From contig CAYLGY010000046.1 of assembly GCA_964383325.1 (NCBI GenBank), forward strand, positions 1-21,661: a stretch of DNA of 21,661 nucleotides. The letters run 5' to 3'. Of the stretch, positions 1 through 7,650 are shown piece after piece; position 1 is the stretch's first letter, and each line of letters starts with the position of its first letter. This DNA is from CAYLGY01 sp964383325. GTDB lineage: Bacteria > Pseudomonadota > Alphaproteobacteria > Rhizobiales > Rhizobiaceae. The position numbers and the translations under genes were made by a program. Below the pieces are notes generated by a model. That model had not been told where the DNA came from. It saw only the letters and a list, made by a program, of their open reading frames with translations, and searched no databases.

Positions 1-503
1 ACGTTGAAGCCCTGCTTCAGCACGGTCACCCCATCTTCGCCGCCTTCGGTGGAATAGCCAAGATGCGCCATCCAGGACAGGAAGGGATATTCATTGCCGA
101 AGAACCAGACCCCGAGCGTACGTCCCTTCAGATCCTCGGGTGATTCGATCCCCGTCTCCTTCAGGCAGGTCAGCATCATGCCGGAAGACTTGAAGGGCTG
201 GGCGATATTGACCAGCGGCACGCCACGCTCGCGCGCAGCCAGCGCCGCCGGCATCCAGTCGACGATCACGTCGGCGCCGCCGCCGGCGATCACCTGCGGC
301 GGAGCGATGTCCGGCCCGCCCGGCTTGATCTCGACATCGAGGTCTTCCTCTTCATAGAAGCCCTTGTCCTTGGCCACATAGTAACCGGCAAACTGGGCCT
401 GCGTCACCCATTTGAGCTGCAGCGTCACCTTGTCGGCGGCCAGCGCCTGTCCGGCCGCCAGCGCAAACGTGCCGGACAGGAGCAAAGTCGTCAGTCTTTT
501 CAT
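1..503 (-). CDS. ABC transporter substrate-binding protein, NMT1/THI5-like (partial, C-terminus beyond left edge)
   Basis: This is the periplasmic binding protein of the adjacent ABC importer; 167 codons are visible and the gene runs off the left edge. It starts at the ATG at 501-503, preceded by a GGGAGAG ribosome site. The first 22-23 residues form a signal peptide (MKRLTT, a hydrophobic core, then ALA-A). The mature start (LQLKWVTQAQFAGYYVAKDKGFY, about residues 28-50) has the pattern of the NMT1/THI5 family, which includes binding proteins for thiamine-pyrimidine precursors and riboflavin. The gene lies 21 bp after the last permease gene and is co-directional with dihydropyrimidinase, so a pyrimidine-type base or its dihydro/ureido derivative is the likely ligand. 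The ligand is inferred from context; the family assignment is firm. Confidence 0.87.
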   Translation of the reverse strand, partial: MKRLTTLLLSGTFALAAGQALAADKVTLQLKWVTQAQFAGYYVAKDKGFYEEEDLDVEIKPGGPDIAPPQVIAGGGADVIVDWMPAALAARERGVPLVNIAQPFKSSGMMLTCLKETGIESPEDLKGRTLGVWFFGNEYPFLSWMAHLGYSTEGGEDGVTVLKQGFN

Positions 504-524
504 GTCTTTCTCTCCCATTGTTGT

Positions 525-1388
525 TCAGATCTTTCGCATCGAGGGGTGCCAGAATGTCACTCCTCGCTCAATCAGTGTGACAGCACCATAAAACAGCGAT
601 CCTGCAACTGCCGCCACGGCGATTTCCGCCCAGACCATGTCGATATTCATGCGGCCGACCTCGGTCGAGATCCGGAAGCCCATGCCGACGATCGGCGTGC
701 CGAAGAATTCGGCGACGATGGCGCCGATCAGCGCCAGGGTCGAATTGATCTTGAGCGCGTTGAAGATGAAGGGTGCGGCGGCGGGCAGGCGCAGTTTGGT
801 CAGGACCTGCCAGTAGCCCGCCGCATAGGTACGCATCAAGTCCTTCTGCATGGAACTGGCGGCGCCGAGACCCTCCACCGTATTCACCAGCATCGGGAAA
901 AAGGTCATCACGACAACCACGGCGGCCTTGGAAGGCCAGTCAAAGCCGAACCACATCACCATGATCGGTGCGATGCCGATCACCGGCAGGGCCGAGACGA
1001 AATTGCCGAGCGGAAGGAGACCGCGTTTCAGGAACGGCACCCGGTCCACCAGGATGGCGGCGACGAATCCGGTCGCGCAGCCGATGGCGTAGCCGATCAG
1101 CACGGCCTTCAGGAAGGTCTGGCGAAAATCCGCCATCAGGACCGGGATCGAATCGACGATGCGCATCCAGATCATGGAGGGCGGCGGCAAGAGCACGGTC
1201 GGGATCGCAAAGCCGCGCGTTACGCCTTCCCACACCGCCAGCAGCGAGATGCCGAACAGCAGTGGCACGAGCAGCGCGATGCCTTTCTCGACCAGCGGCG
1301 AACGCGGCTTGCGGGCCACCAGCCATTCATTTGCCGCCCACGGGATCAGCCAAGCAGCGAGGGCGAAAAGGAGCCAGCCGGAATTCAT
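525..1388 (-). CDS. ABC transporter permease (second of two)
   Basis: This 287-residue inner-membrane permease is of the BPD_transp_1 type. It has several hydrophobic segments, and its cytoplasmic EAA-like loop (DLMRTYAAGYWQVLTKLRLPAAAPF, about residues 183-207) is where the ATPase docks. It resembles the SsuC/TauC/ThiX/RibX-like permeases that work with NMT1-type binding proteins. Its ATG overlaps the stop of the preceding permease gene by four bases (ATGA at 1385-1388), indicating translational coupling. It differs clearly in sequence from its partner permease, so a heterodimeric channel is likely. Substrate is inferred from the pyrimidine-catabolic neighbours. Confidence 0.92.
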   Translation of the reverse strand: MNSGWLLFALAAWLIPWAANEWLVARKPRSPLVEKGIALLVPLLFGISLLAVWEGVTRGFAIPTVLLPPPSMIWMRIVDSIPVLMADFRQTFLKAVLIGYAIGCATGFVAAILVDRVPFLKRGLLPLGNFVSALPVIGIAPIMVMWFGFDWPSKAAVVVVMTFFPMLVNTVEGLGAASSMQKDLMRTYAAGYWQVLTKLRLPAAAPFIFNALKINSTLALIGAIVAEFFGTPIVGMGFRISTEVGRMNIDMVWAEIAVAAVAGSLFYGAVTLIERGVTFWHPSMRKI

Positions 1389-2311
1389 TGGACCGCTCCC
1401 ATTCGCCGCATGCAGATGCGCTGGGCAAGGCCGACCGCCGCAACCAGAATGGCGGCAAGTCCGGCAGCGGCGAAGAGCGCCGCCCAGATCTGTACGGTCT
1501 GGCCATAATAGGAGCCGGCCAGCAGGCGGGCGCCGAGCCCTGCAACCGCGCCGGTCGGCAATTCCCCGACGATCGCGCCGACCAGGCTGATGGCAATGGC
1601 GACCTTCATGGAGGTGAACAGGAATGGCAAGGCGGATGGCCAGCGCAACTTGGCAAAGATCTGCCTGCGGCTCGCATGATAGGTATGCATGAGATCAAGC
1701 TGAATCGCTTCTGGCGAGCGGAAGCCCTTCACCATGCCCACCACCACGGGGAAGAAGGAGAGATAGGTCGAGATCAGGGCTTTCGGCAAAAGGCCGGACA
1801 GTCCCACCGCATTCAGCACCACGATGATCATCGGAGCGACCGCAAGGATGGGAATGGTCTGGCTGGCCACGACCCAGGGCATGACCGACCGGTCCATCGC
1901 GCGGTTATGCACGATGCCGATGGCGAGGAGAATCCCCAAGACCGTACCCATGGCGAAACCGGCCAGCGTCGCGGACAGGGTGATCCAGCTATGATAGACG
2001 AGACTTCGCCGCGACGTTACCGCCTGGTTGACCGAACTGTGCCACATTTCGGCGATCACCTGATGCGGCGCCGGCAGGACCGGCCGCTCCTGCCACATCG
2101 TATTGACGACGAGCTGCGACAGCGAGAGCTCCGCGCCGGACCGCGCCGCCTGGTCGCGCTCCCATTGCGCATTCATCACGACGACGAATACATACCAGAG
2201 GACGACGATCGCCGCGAGCACCGTGATCACCGGCCCCGTGCTGCCTTGCCACAGTCTCGAACCAGCAATCGTCCGCCTTGCGGTCGTCCCGTTTGCCACG
2301 GCCACGCTCAT
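1385..2311 (-). CDS. ABC transporter permease (first of two)
   Basis: This is a 308-residue BPD_transp_1 permease. The start chosen is the ATG at 2309-2311 (MSVAVANGTT), which follows a GGGGAGGGG purine run and lies 25 bp after the ATPase stop. An upstream in-frame ATG at 2422 would add 37 residues overlapping the ATPase gene and looks unlikely. A hydrophobic segment near residues 27-47 is followed by a polar stretch of about 55 residues, then the permease core with the EAA-like loop DLMHTYHASRRQIFAKLRWPSALPF. It probably pairs with the next permease to form the membrane channel of the importer. Confidence 0.9.
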   Translation of the reverse strand: MSVAVANGTTARRTIAGSRLWQGSTGPVITVLAAIVVLWYVFVVVMNAQWERDQAARSGAELSLSQLVVNTMWQERPVLPAPHQVIAEMWHSSVNQAVTSRRSLVYHSWITLSATLAGFAMGTVLGILLAIGIVHNRAMDRSVMPWVVASQTIPILAVAPMIIVVLNAVGLSGLLPKALISTYLSFFPVVVGMVKGFRSPEAIQLDLMHTYHASRRQIFAKLRWPSALPFLFTSMKVAIAISLVGAIVGELPTGAVAGLGARLLAGSYYGQTVQIWAALFAAAGLAAILVAAVGLAQRICMRRMGAVQ

Positions 2312-2336
2312 GTCCGGACACCCCTCCCCGGTACCC

Positions 2337-3155
2337 TCATCTTCCGGAACTCTCCTCCGCATGGCCGGCACGCAGGCCTTCGCGCACCCGATGCGCGATC
2401 TCCAGGAATTCACGGCTTTCACGGATGTCCAGCGGCCGCTCGCGCGGTAGGTCGGATTCGATGATATCGGTCACGCGGCCAGGGCGCGGCGACATGACCA
2501 CGATCCGGGTGGAAAGGTAGACAGCCTCGGGAATGGAATGGGTCACGAACGCTATTGTCTTGTTTGTCGCGGCCCAGAGCTTCAGCAATTCCTCATTCAG
2601 ATAATCCCGGACGATCTCGTCCAGCGCGCCGAAGGGCTCGTCCATCAGCAGCAGGTCGGCATCGAAGGAAAGCGCGCGCGCGATGGAAACGCGCTGCTGC
2701 ATGCCGCCGGACAATTGCCAGGGATATTTCTTCTCGAAACCGGTGAGATTCACCAGCGCCAGCGTGCGCGCGATCCGTTCCTGCCGGTCCGGCTTCGGAA
2801 TGCCCATGATTTCCAGCGGCAGCGCAATGTTGTCGGCGACCGTGCGCCAGGGATAGAGGCCCGCCGCCTGAAACACATAGCCATAGGCCCGCTTGCGCCG
2901 CGCTTCGGCCGGGCTCATCCCGTTCACGGTAATCGTGCCCCCGGTCGGCTGTTCGAGATCGGCGATCACGCGCAGAAAGGTGGTCTTCCCGCAGCCTGAC
3001 GGCCCGATGAAGGAGACGAACTCGCCTTTCCCGATCGTGAGATTGACGCCGGAGAGCGCGTGGACGGGACCGTCATTGGTATCATAGGTCAGCGACAGGT
3101 CCCGGGCACCGACGACCGTCGCTTCGGCGAGATTGGGCGCGAGCATTCCTGTCAT
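2337..3155 (-). CDS. ABC transporter ATP-binding protein (nitrate/sulfonate/taurine-type)
   Basis: This 272-residue ATPase powers the importer encoded by the following three genes. All nucleotide-binding motifs are intact: Walker A GPSGCGKTT (about 51-59), Q-loop glutamine in YVFQAAG (Q96), signature LSGGMQQR (148-155), Walker B LLLMDEP (168-174) and H-loop VTHS (H206). Together with the YPWRTV segment after the Q-loop, this is the pattern of SsuB/TauB/ThiZ-like ATPases. Its ATG overlaps the dihydropyrimidinase stop (ATGA, 3152-3155), so enzyme and transporter genes are translationally coupled. A second ATG three codons downstream is an alternative start. Confidence 0.93.
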   Translation of the reverse strand: MTGMLAPNLAEATVVGARDLSLTYDTNDGPVHALSGVNLTIGKGEFVSFIGPSGCGKTTFLRVIADLEQPTGGTITVNGMSPAEARRKRAYGYVFQAAGLYPWRTVADNIALPLEIMGIPKPDRQERIARTLALVNLTGFEKKYPWQLSGGMQQRVSIARALSFDADLLLMDEPFGALDEIVRDYLNEELLKLWAATNKTIAFVTHSIPEAVYLSTRIVVMSPRPGRVTDIIESDLPRERPLDIRESREFLEIAHRVREGLRAGHAEESSGR

Positions 3156-4603
3156 ACTCCGCTCGCAGGAATTTCACCGCGAATCACGGGCCGCGGGGCG
3201 ATGAGTTCCTTCCATTGCGAGAGCGCCTGGTTGACGGGTGCCTGGGCTTCCCGGGCAACGAACAGCCCGTGTCCGGGCCTGGGATCGACCCGATCCTCCT
3301 CGACCACCACTTCTCCGCGCGACAGGACGAAACGCGGCAGGCCTTTCACCTTCATGCCTTCGAAGACATTGTAATCGATCGAAGATTGCTGGTTGGCCGC
3401 CTGGATGGTCTTCTCCCGCGCCGGGTCCCAGACGACAATATCGGCGTCCGCCCCTTCGAGGATGGCACCCTTGCGCGGATAGAGATTGAGGATCTTCGCA
3501 ATGTTGGTGGAACTGACGGCCACGAATTCATTGACGGTCAGCCTGCCGGTGTTCACGCCATGGGTCCACAACACGGCCAGCCGATCTTCCAGCCCGCCCG
3601 TCCCATTGGGAATGCGGGTGAAGTCACCGATGCCCAGGCGCTTCTGCTCCCGCGTGAACGCGCAATGGTCCGTCGCCACGACCTGCAGCGAACCCGCCTG
3701 CAAACCGGCCCAGAGCGAATCCTGATGCTGCTTGTTGCGGAAGGGCGGGCTCATCACGCGGCCGGCGGCATAGTCCCAGTCGGCATGAAAATATTCGTCC
3801 TCGGCGAGCGTCAGGTGCTGGATCAGCGATTCGCCATAGACACGGATGCCTTTCTGGCGCGCGCGGCGAATCGCCTCATGGGCCTGTTCGCAGGACACAT
3901 GGACCACATAGAGCGGCACGCCCGCCATGTCGGCGATCATGATGGCGCGGTTGGTCGCCTCGCCCTCGACTTCCGGCGGGCGCGAATAGGCATGGGCTTC
4001 CGGGCCCACATTGCCCTCGGCGAGAAACTTCTCCTGCAGGGAGGCGACAATATCGCCATTCTCGGCATGAACCAGCGGCAATGCGCCCAGTTCGGCGCAG
4101 CGGCGAAATGACGCGAACAGCTCCTCGTCATTCACCATCAATGCGCCCTTATAGGCAAGGAAATGCTTGAAGGACGGGATTCCGCGCGCGACGACCTCGG
4201 GCATTTCCTCGAAAACCTGCTGCCCCCACCAGGTGATCGCCATGTGAAAGGAATAGTCGCAGGCCGCCAGCGAGGACTTGTTGTCCCACATCGTGATCGC
4301 CTCGAGCAGAGACTGTCCCGGCGATGGCAGGCAGAAATCGACCACCATGGTCGTGCCGCCTGCAAGCGCGGCGCGGGTGCCGCTGGCGAAATCATCCGAA
4401 CTGTATGTGCCCATGAAGGGCATTTCGAGATGGGTATGTGGATCGATGCCCCCCGGCATCACATAACAGCCGGTCGCGTCCAGGTCATGATCTCCATGCA
4501 GGTCGGGACCAATGGCCACGATCCGGTCCCCCTTGACCAGCACATCGGCCTTCCAGGTCCGGTCAGCAGTGACAATTGTCCCGTTTCTGATGGCTTTGGA
4601 CAT
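3152..4603 (-). CDS. hydA: Dihydropyrimidinase (D-hydantoinase family)
   Basis: This 483-residue cyclic amidohydrolase opens 5,6-dihydrouracil or dihydrothymine to N-carbamoyl-beta-alanine or its methyl analogue, the second step of reductive pyrimidine breakdown. The binuclear metal site of the family is visible: H56 and H58 in GGIDPHTHLEMPF, the lysine that becomes carbamylated (K152 in FKHFLAYKGAL), H179 in VHAENGD, H235 in VVHVSCEQA and D312 in ATDHCAF. Length and the C-terminal WDP segment are typical. The ATG at 4601-4603 follows a GGGAGGG ribosome site. D-hydantoinases and true dihydropyrimidinases share these residues; the carbamoyl-amidohydrolase, aminotransferase and RutR-like neighbours favour dihydropyrimidinase. 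Confidence 0.93.
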   Translation of the reverse strand: MSKAIRNGTIVTADRTWKADVLVKGDRIVAIGPDLHGDHDLDATGCYVMPGGIDPHTHLEMPFMGTYSSDDFASGTRAALAGGTTMVVDFCLPSPGQSLLEAITMWDNKSSLAACDYSFHMAITWWGQQVFEEMPEVVARGIPSFKHFLAYKGALMVNDEELFASFRRCAELGALPLVHAENGDIVASLQEKFLAEGNVGPEAHAYSRPPEVEGEATNRAIMIADMAGVPLYVVHVSCEQAHEAIRRARQKGIRVYGESLIQHLTLAEDEYFHADWDYAAGRVMSPPFRNKQHQDSLWAGLQAGSLQVVATDHCAFTREQKRLGIGDFTRIPNGTGGLEDRLAVLWTHGVNTGRLTVNEFVAVSSTNIAKILNLYPRKGAILEGADADIVVWDPAREKTIQAANQQSSIDYNVFEGMKVKGLPRFVLSRGEVVVEEDRVDPRPGHGLFVAREAQAPVNQALSQWKELIAPRPVIRGEIPASGV

Positions 4604-4862
4604 TCAAACGCCCTCCCTCACAACTCGAACTGCCCGGCCGCTGCCACAAGCGATCCCGGGCCCCATCTTCCTTCTTCGCGCGCAGATCCACCCCATCGTG
4701 CCCGAACGCGCAGAAGCCTCAGCCTATCCTAATCGATTTTTTCTACAAGACCACCCACATACGGAGCGGGATCCCCCACTCATCCCGCTCCGTACATGCA
4801 GGGCTCCCCGCCCCTTCTGGCCTGCCCCCGCCAGACATCAAGCCGCCTCCCCCCGGAACGGC
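4604..4862. other. Intergenic region between amidohydrolase and dihydropyrimidinase genes
   Basis: This 259-bp non-coding gap lies between two co-directional genes of the same pathway. It is strongly pyrimidine-rich on the plus strand, which makes it purine-rich in a minus-strand transcript. It contains the 13-bp hairpin annotated separately and an AT-rich patch (about 4730-4745) that could hold a weak minus-strand promoter for dihydropyrimidinase. No good RutR-like palindrome was seen here, unlike in the gaps further upstream. No small gene was supported. Confidence 0.6.
4760..4794 (-). terminator. Perfect 13-bp inverted repeat, possible terminator or mRNA hairpin
   Basis: Positions 4760-4772 and 4782-4794 are perfect reverse complements (core ACGGAGCGGGAT / ATCCCGCTCCGT), separated by a 9-nt loop. 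The element lies about 70 bp after the amidohydrolase stop and about 157 bp before the dihydropyrimidinase start. Neither side has an immediate run of T, so it is not a classical intrinsic terminator. It could attenuate, stabilise the 3' end of the upstream message, or bind a protein as DNA. The structure is certain; the function is a guess. Confidence 0.5.
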
Positions 4863-6113
4863 CTATTCAACGATCTCCGCCACATCCAGTACCGCATGCA
4901 GCAGGACGTCCGTCCCCGCGGCTGCCCACTCCGGAAAGATCTTTTCCGCCTCATTGTGCGACAGCCCGTCGACACAGGGGCACATGATCATCGCCGTCGG
5001 CGCGACCCGCGAGATCCAGCAAGCGTCGTGCCCCGCGCCCGATATGATGTCCCGATGCGAATAGCCGAGCGTTTCCGCGGCTTTGCGGACTGCCGCCACG
5101 CACTCCTCGTCAAATTCGACCGGATCGAATCCGCCGATCTTTTCCAGCTCGAGGGTCAGCCCCATTTCGTCGCAAATCCGGGCTGCGCCCTCTGCCAGCC
5201 GCTGCTCCATGTCGCGGATCACGGCCAGTTCGGGAGAACGGAAATCGACCGTGAAGACCGCCTTCCCCGGAATGACGTTCCGCGAATTCGGATAGACCTG
5301 GATATGGCCGGCTGCTCCGACCGCATGCGGCGCGTGCGACCAGGCAATTTCATCGACCAGCTGAAGGATGCGCGCCATTCCGAGACCTGCATTCTTTCTC
5401 ATCGGCATGGGCGTCGATCCTGTATGGGCATCCTTGCCCCCCACGGTTACCTGCGTCCATGAGAGCCCCTGCCCATGTGTCACGACGCCGATATCCTTGC
5501 CTTCTGCCTCCAGGATCGGTCCCTGTTCGATATGCAGTTCGAAAAAGGCGCGCATCCTTCGCGCCCCCACTTCCTCCTCCCCCTTCCAGCCAATGCGCTC
5601 AAGTTCGTCGCCGAACTTCTTCCCCTCCGCGTCTTCGCGCGAATAGGCGAATTCGAGATCGTGTATGCCCGCGAATACGCCGGATGCGAGCATCGCGGGA
5701 GGAAAGCGCGTGCCTTCCTCATTCGTCCAGTTCGTTACCACGATGGGATGCCGGGTCCGGATATTCAGGTCGTTCAGCGTGCGGACGACCTCCAGCCCTC
5801 CCAATACGCCCAGCACCCCGTCATACCGCCCTCCTGTAGGCTGGGTGTCCAGATGGCTGCCTACATACACTGGCAGCGCATCTGGATCGGTGCCTTCGCG
5901 CCGTGCAAACATCGTTCCCATCTTGTCCACGCCCGTCACGAGACCAGCCTCGTCGCACCAGCGCTTGAAAAGATGTCGTCCTTCCCCGTCTGCATCGGTC
6001 AGTGTCTGCCGGTTGTTCCCTCCGGCGACCCCCGGTCCGATCTTCGCCATCTCCTGGAGCGAATCCCACAGACGGTCTGAATTGATATGCAGATTCTTGC
6101 CCGATGCCGTCAT
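4863..6113 (-). CDS. N-carbamoyl-beta-alanine amidohydrolase (M20 Zn-dependent hydrolase)
   Basis: This 416-residue amidase is of the beta-ureidopropionase / allantoate amidohydrolase / L-carbamoylase family. It hydrolyses N-carbamoyl-beta-alanine to beta-alanine, CO2 and ammonia. The M20 metal ligands are present: H87 and D98 (GSHLDTQPTGGRYDGVLG), the E132-E133 pair (TNEEGTRF), H194 (ELHIEQGP) and H386 (CVDGLSHNEAE). The chosen ATG at 6111-6113 is preceded by GGAGGAAGG with ideal spacing. An in-frame ATG at 6191 would add 26 unlikely residues. A RutR-like palindrome lies 82 bp upstream. Allantoate or L-carbamoyl-amino-acid specificity cannot be excluded from sequence; the dihydropyrimidinase and omega-aminotransferase neighbours support the pyrimidine role. 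Confidence 0.9.
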   Translation of the reverse strand: MTASGKNLHINSDRLWDSLQEMAKIGPGVAGGNNRQTLTDADGEGRHLFKRWCDEAGLVTGVDKMGTMFARREGTDPDALPVYVGSHLDTQPTGGRYDGVLGVLGGLEVVRTLNDLNIRTRHPIVVTNWTNEEGTRFPPAMLASGVFAGIHDLEFAYSREDAEGKKFGDELERIGWKGEEEVGARRMRAFFELHIEQGPILEAEGKDIGVVTHGQGLSWTQVTVGGKDAHTGSTPMPMRKNAGLGMARILQLVDEIAWSHAPHAVGAAGHIQVYPNSRNVIPGKAVFTVDFRSPELAVIRDMEQRLAEGAARICDEMGLTLELEKIGGFDPVEFDEECVAAVRKAAETLGYSHRDIISGAGHDACWISRVAPTAMIMCPCVDGLSHNEAEKIFPEWAAAGTDVLLHAVLDVAEIVE

Positions 6114-6321
6114 TTCCTTCCTCCGAGAACCGACTTCGGTCGGGCACGTCCTCTCCGGTCTTGCCGGGCCTCCATAGACGCATCCCACCATATTTTTACC
6201 AACTGGTCAAGTTTCGTTTTTATTTTTTTGGAGTATTTTCGTGTTGATTCGATACAAGTGTTCTCCCCGGGGCCGCCATGATGACGACCCCGGCCAGGAC
6301 TTCTCTCCATGCCGGATTTGA
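6114..6321. other. Intergenic region with AT-rich promoter zone upstream of the amidohydrolase gene
   Basis: This 208-bp gap separates the aminotransferase stop from the amidohydrolase start. A strikingly AT-rich stretch (about 6190-6260) stands out in GC-rich DNA and includes the RutR-like operator. On the minus strand, TTGACC within the operator could serve as a -35 hexamer, but the best -10 (TGGGAT, 17 bp on) is poor. A weak 6-bp inverted repeat (6267-6272 / 6288-6293, CCGGGG/CCCCGG) follows the aminotransferase stop without a T-run. The region probably holds a regulated internal promoter. Confidence 0.55.
6195..6210. promoter_or_regulatory. Candidate RutR operator upstream of the amidohydrolase gene
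   Basis: The 16-bp sequence TTTACCAACTGGTCAA matches the E. coli RutR consensus TTGACCAnnTGGTCAA at 13 of 14 defined positions. It lies in an AT-rich intergenic patch 82 bp upstream of the amidohydrolase ATG, and a RutR-like gene is encoded nearby. On the minus strand it overlaps a TTGACC hexamer that could act as -35, which fits repression relieved by uracil or thymine. The match is seen directly; binding is inferred. Confidence 0.72.
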
Positions 6322-7650
6322 TCACTCGATTTCGTTCAGGACCGTTCCAAGCTGGTCGACCAGCTGGTCGATATGCGACTTCTCAACGATCAGGGGTGGG
6401 GAAAGCGCGATGATGTCGCCGGTGGTACGGATCAGGCAGCCCTTCTCGAACGCCTTGATGAAGGCCGAGAACGCCCGCTTGGTCGGGCTGCCGGGGATCG
6501 GCTCCAGCTCGATCGCGCCAACGAGGCCGATATTGCGGATGTCGATGACATGCGGTGCATCCCGCAGCGAATGCAGGGCATCTTCCCAATAGGCGGCAAG
6601 CTCCGCCCCGCGGGTCAGCAGGCCTTCCTCGCGATAGGTGTCGAGCGTGCCGAGCGCGGCAGCGCAAGCCATCGGATTGCCCGAATAGGTATAGCCGTGG
6701 AAGAATTCGATCAGATGCTCAGGGCCGTTCATGAAGGCATCATGGATTTCCTTGCGCACGAACACCGCCCCCATGGGAATGACGCCATTGGTTACGCCCT
6801 TCGCCGTCGTGATGATGTCAGGAGTAACCCCGAAATAGTCGGCCGCAAAGGGCGTTCCCAGCCGGCCGAACCCGGTAATGACCTCGTCGAAGATCAGCAG
6901 GATGCCATGCTTGTCGCAGATCTTGCGCAGGCGCTCCAGATAGCCCTTCGGCGGGATGAGCACGCCAGTCGAGCCCGCCACCGGCTCCACGATCACGGCG
7001 GCAATGGTCGATGCGTCATGCAGGGCGACGATCCGCTCCAGCTCATCCGCCAGTTCGGCGCCATGTTCCGGAACCCCGCGGGTAAAGCGGTTCTTTTCCG
7101 GCAGATGCGTATGCGGCAGATGATCGACGCCCGTCAGCAGCGTCCCGAACATCTTGCGATTCGAAACAATGCCGCCTACCGAAATGCCGCCGAAATTGAC
7201 GCCATGATAGCCCCGCTCGCGTCCGATGAGCCGGAAGCGCGAGCCGTCTCCCCGGACCCGGTGATAGGCAAGCGCGATCTTCAGTGCCGTTTCCACCGAT
7301 TCCGATCCGGAATTGGTGTAGAAGACGTGGTCCATGCCTTCCGGAGCAACGTCCACCAGCCGGTTGGCCACCTCGAAGGCGATCGGGTGCCCGATCTGGA
7401 AGGCGGGCGCGTAATCCAGTTCCGCGGCCTGGCGCTGGATCGCCTCGGTGATCTTCGGGCGGCAATGTCCAGCATTCACGCACCAGAGGCCCGAGGTTCC
7501 ATCGAGCACCTGCCGGCCATCGACAGTCGTGTAGTGCATGTCGCGCGCGCCGGCGAACATGCGCGGCGCCTGCTTGAACTGACGGTTGGCGGTGAAAGGC
7601 ATCCAGAATGCGCTTAAATCGTTGGGCGTGACAGAGTGACGGCTGGACAC
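6322..7650 (-). CDS. Omega-amino acid (beta-alanine):pyruvate aminotransferase, class III
   Basis: This 442-residue PLP enzyme would move the amino group of beta-alanine (or 3-aminoisobutyrate) to pyruvate, giving malonate semialdehyde and alanine, and so dispose of the end product of the reductive pyrimidine route. Visible features are the phosphate-binding TNSGSESVETALK (about 112-124), GYHG (147-150), the PLP-nitrogen aspartate D255 in IFDEVITGFGR, and the Schiff-base lysine K284 in ITTAKGVTNG. The overall sequence follows the Pseudomonas omega-APT/BauA type. The start is GTG (7648-7650), six bases after a perfect AGGAGG. A RutR-like operator lies upstream, shared with the divergent regulator gene. 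Other omega-amines as substrates are possible. Confidence 0.92.
   Translation of the reverse strand: MSSRHSVTPNDLSAFWMPFTANRQFKQAPRMFAGARDMHYTTVDGRQVLDGTSGLWCVNAGHCRPKITEAIQRQAAELDYAPAFQIGHPIAFEVANRLVDVAPEGMDHVFYTNSGSESVETALKIALAYHRVRGDGSRFRLIGRERGYHGVNFGGISVGGIVSNRKMFGTLLTGVDHLPHTHLPEKNRFTRGVPEHGAELADELERIVALHDASTIAAVIVEPVAGSTGVLIPPKGYLERLRKICDKHGILLIFDEVITGFGRLGTPFAADYFGVTPDIITTAKGVTNGVIPMGAVFVRKEIHDAFMNGPEHLIEFFHGYTYSGNPMACAAALGTLDTYREEGLLTRGAELAAYWEDALHSLRDAPHVIDIRNIGLVGAIELEPIPGSPTKRAFSAFIKAFEKGCLIRTTGDIIALSPPLIVEKSHIDQLVDQLGTVLNEIE

Noticed and set aside
968..2464. Long plus-strand open frame (498 codons) opposite the two permeases and the end of the ATPase gene
   Set aside because: It is a GC-driven shadow on the opposite strand of well-supported genes; the translation is low-complexity, rich in Arg, Gly, Asp and His, with no family features.
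4604..4862. Riboswitch or additional RutR operator before dihydropyrimidinase
   Set aside because: No conserved riboswitch core was recognised, and no palindrome close to the RutR consensus occurs in this gap; the hairpin alone is insufficient.
6267..6293. Short CCGGGG/CCCCGG inverted repeat after the aminotransferase stop as a terminator
   Set aside because: Arms are only 6 bp with a 15-nt loop and no T-run follows; too weak to list as a feature.
6373..7617. 414-codon plus-strand frame opposite the aminotransferase
   Set aside because: The aminotransferase on the minus strand has all catalytic residues; the antisense product has no family signature.
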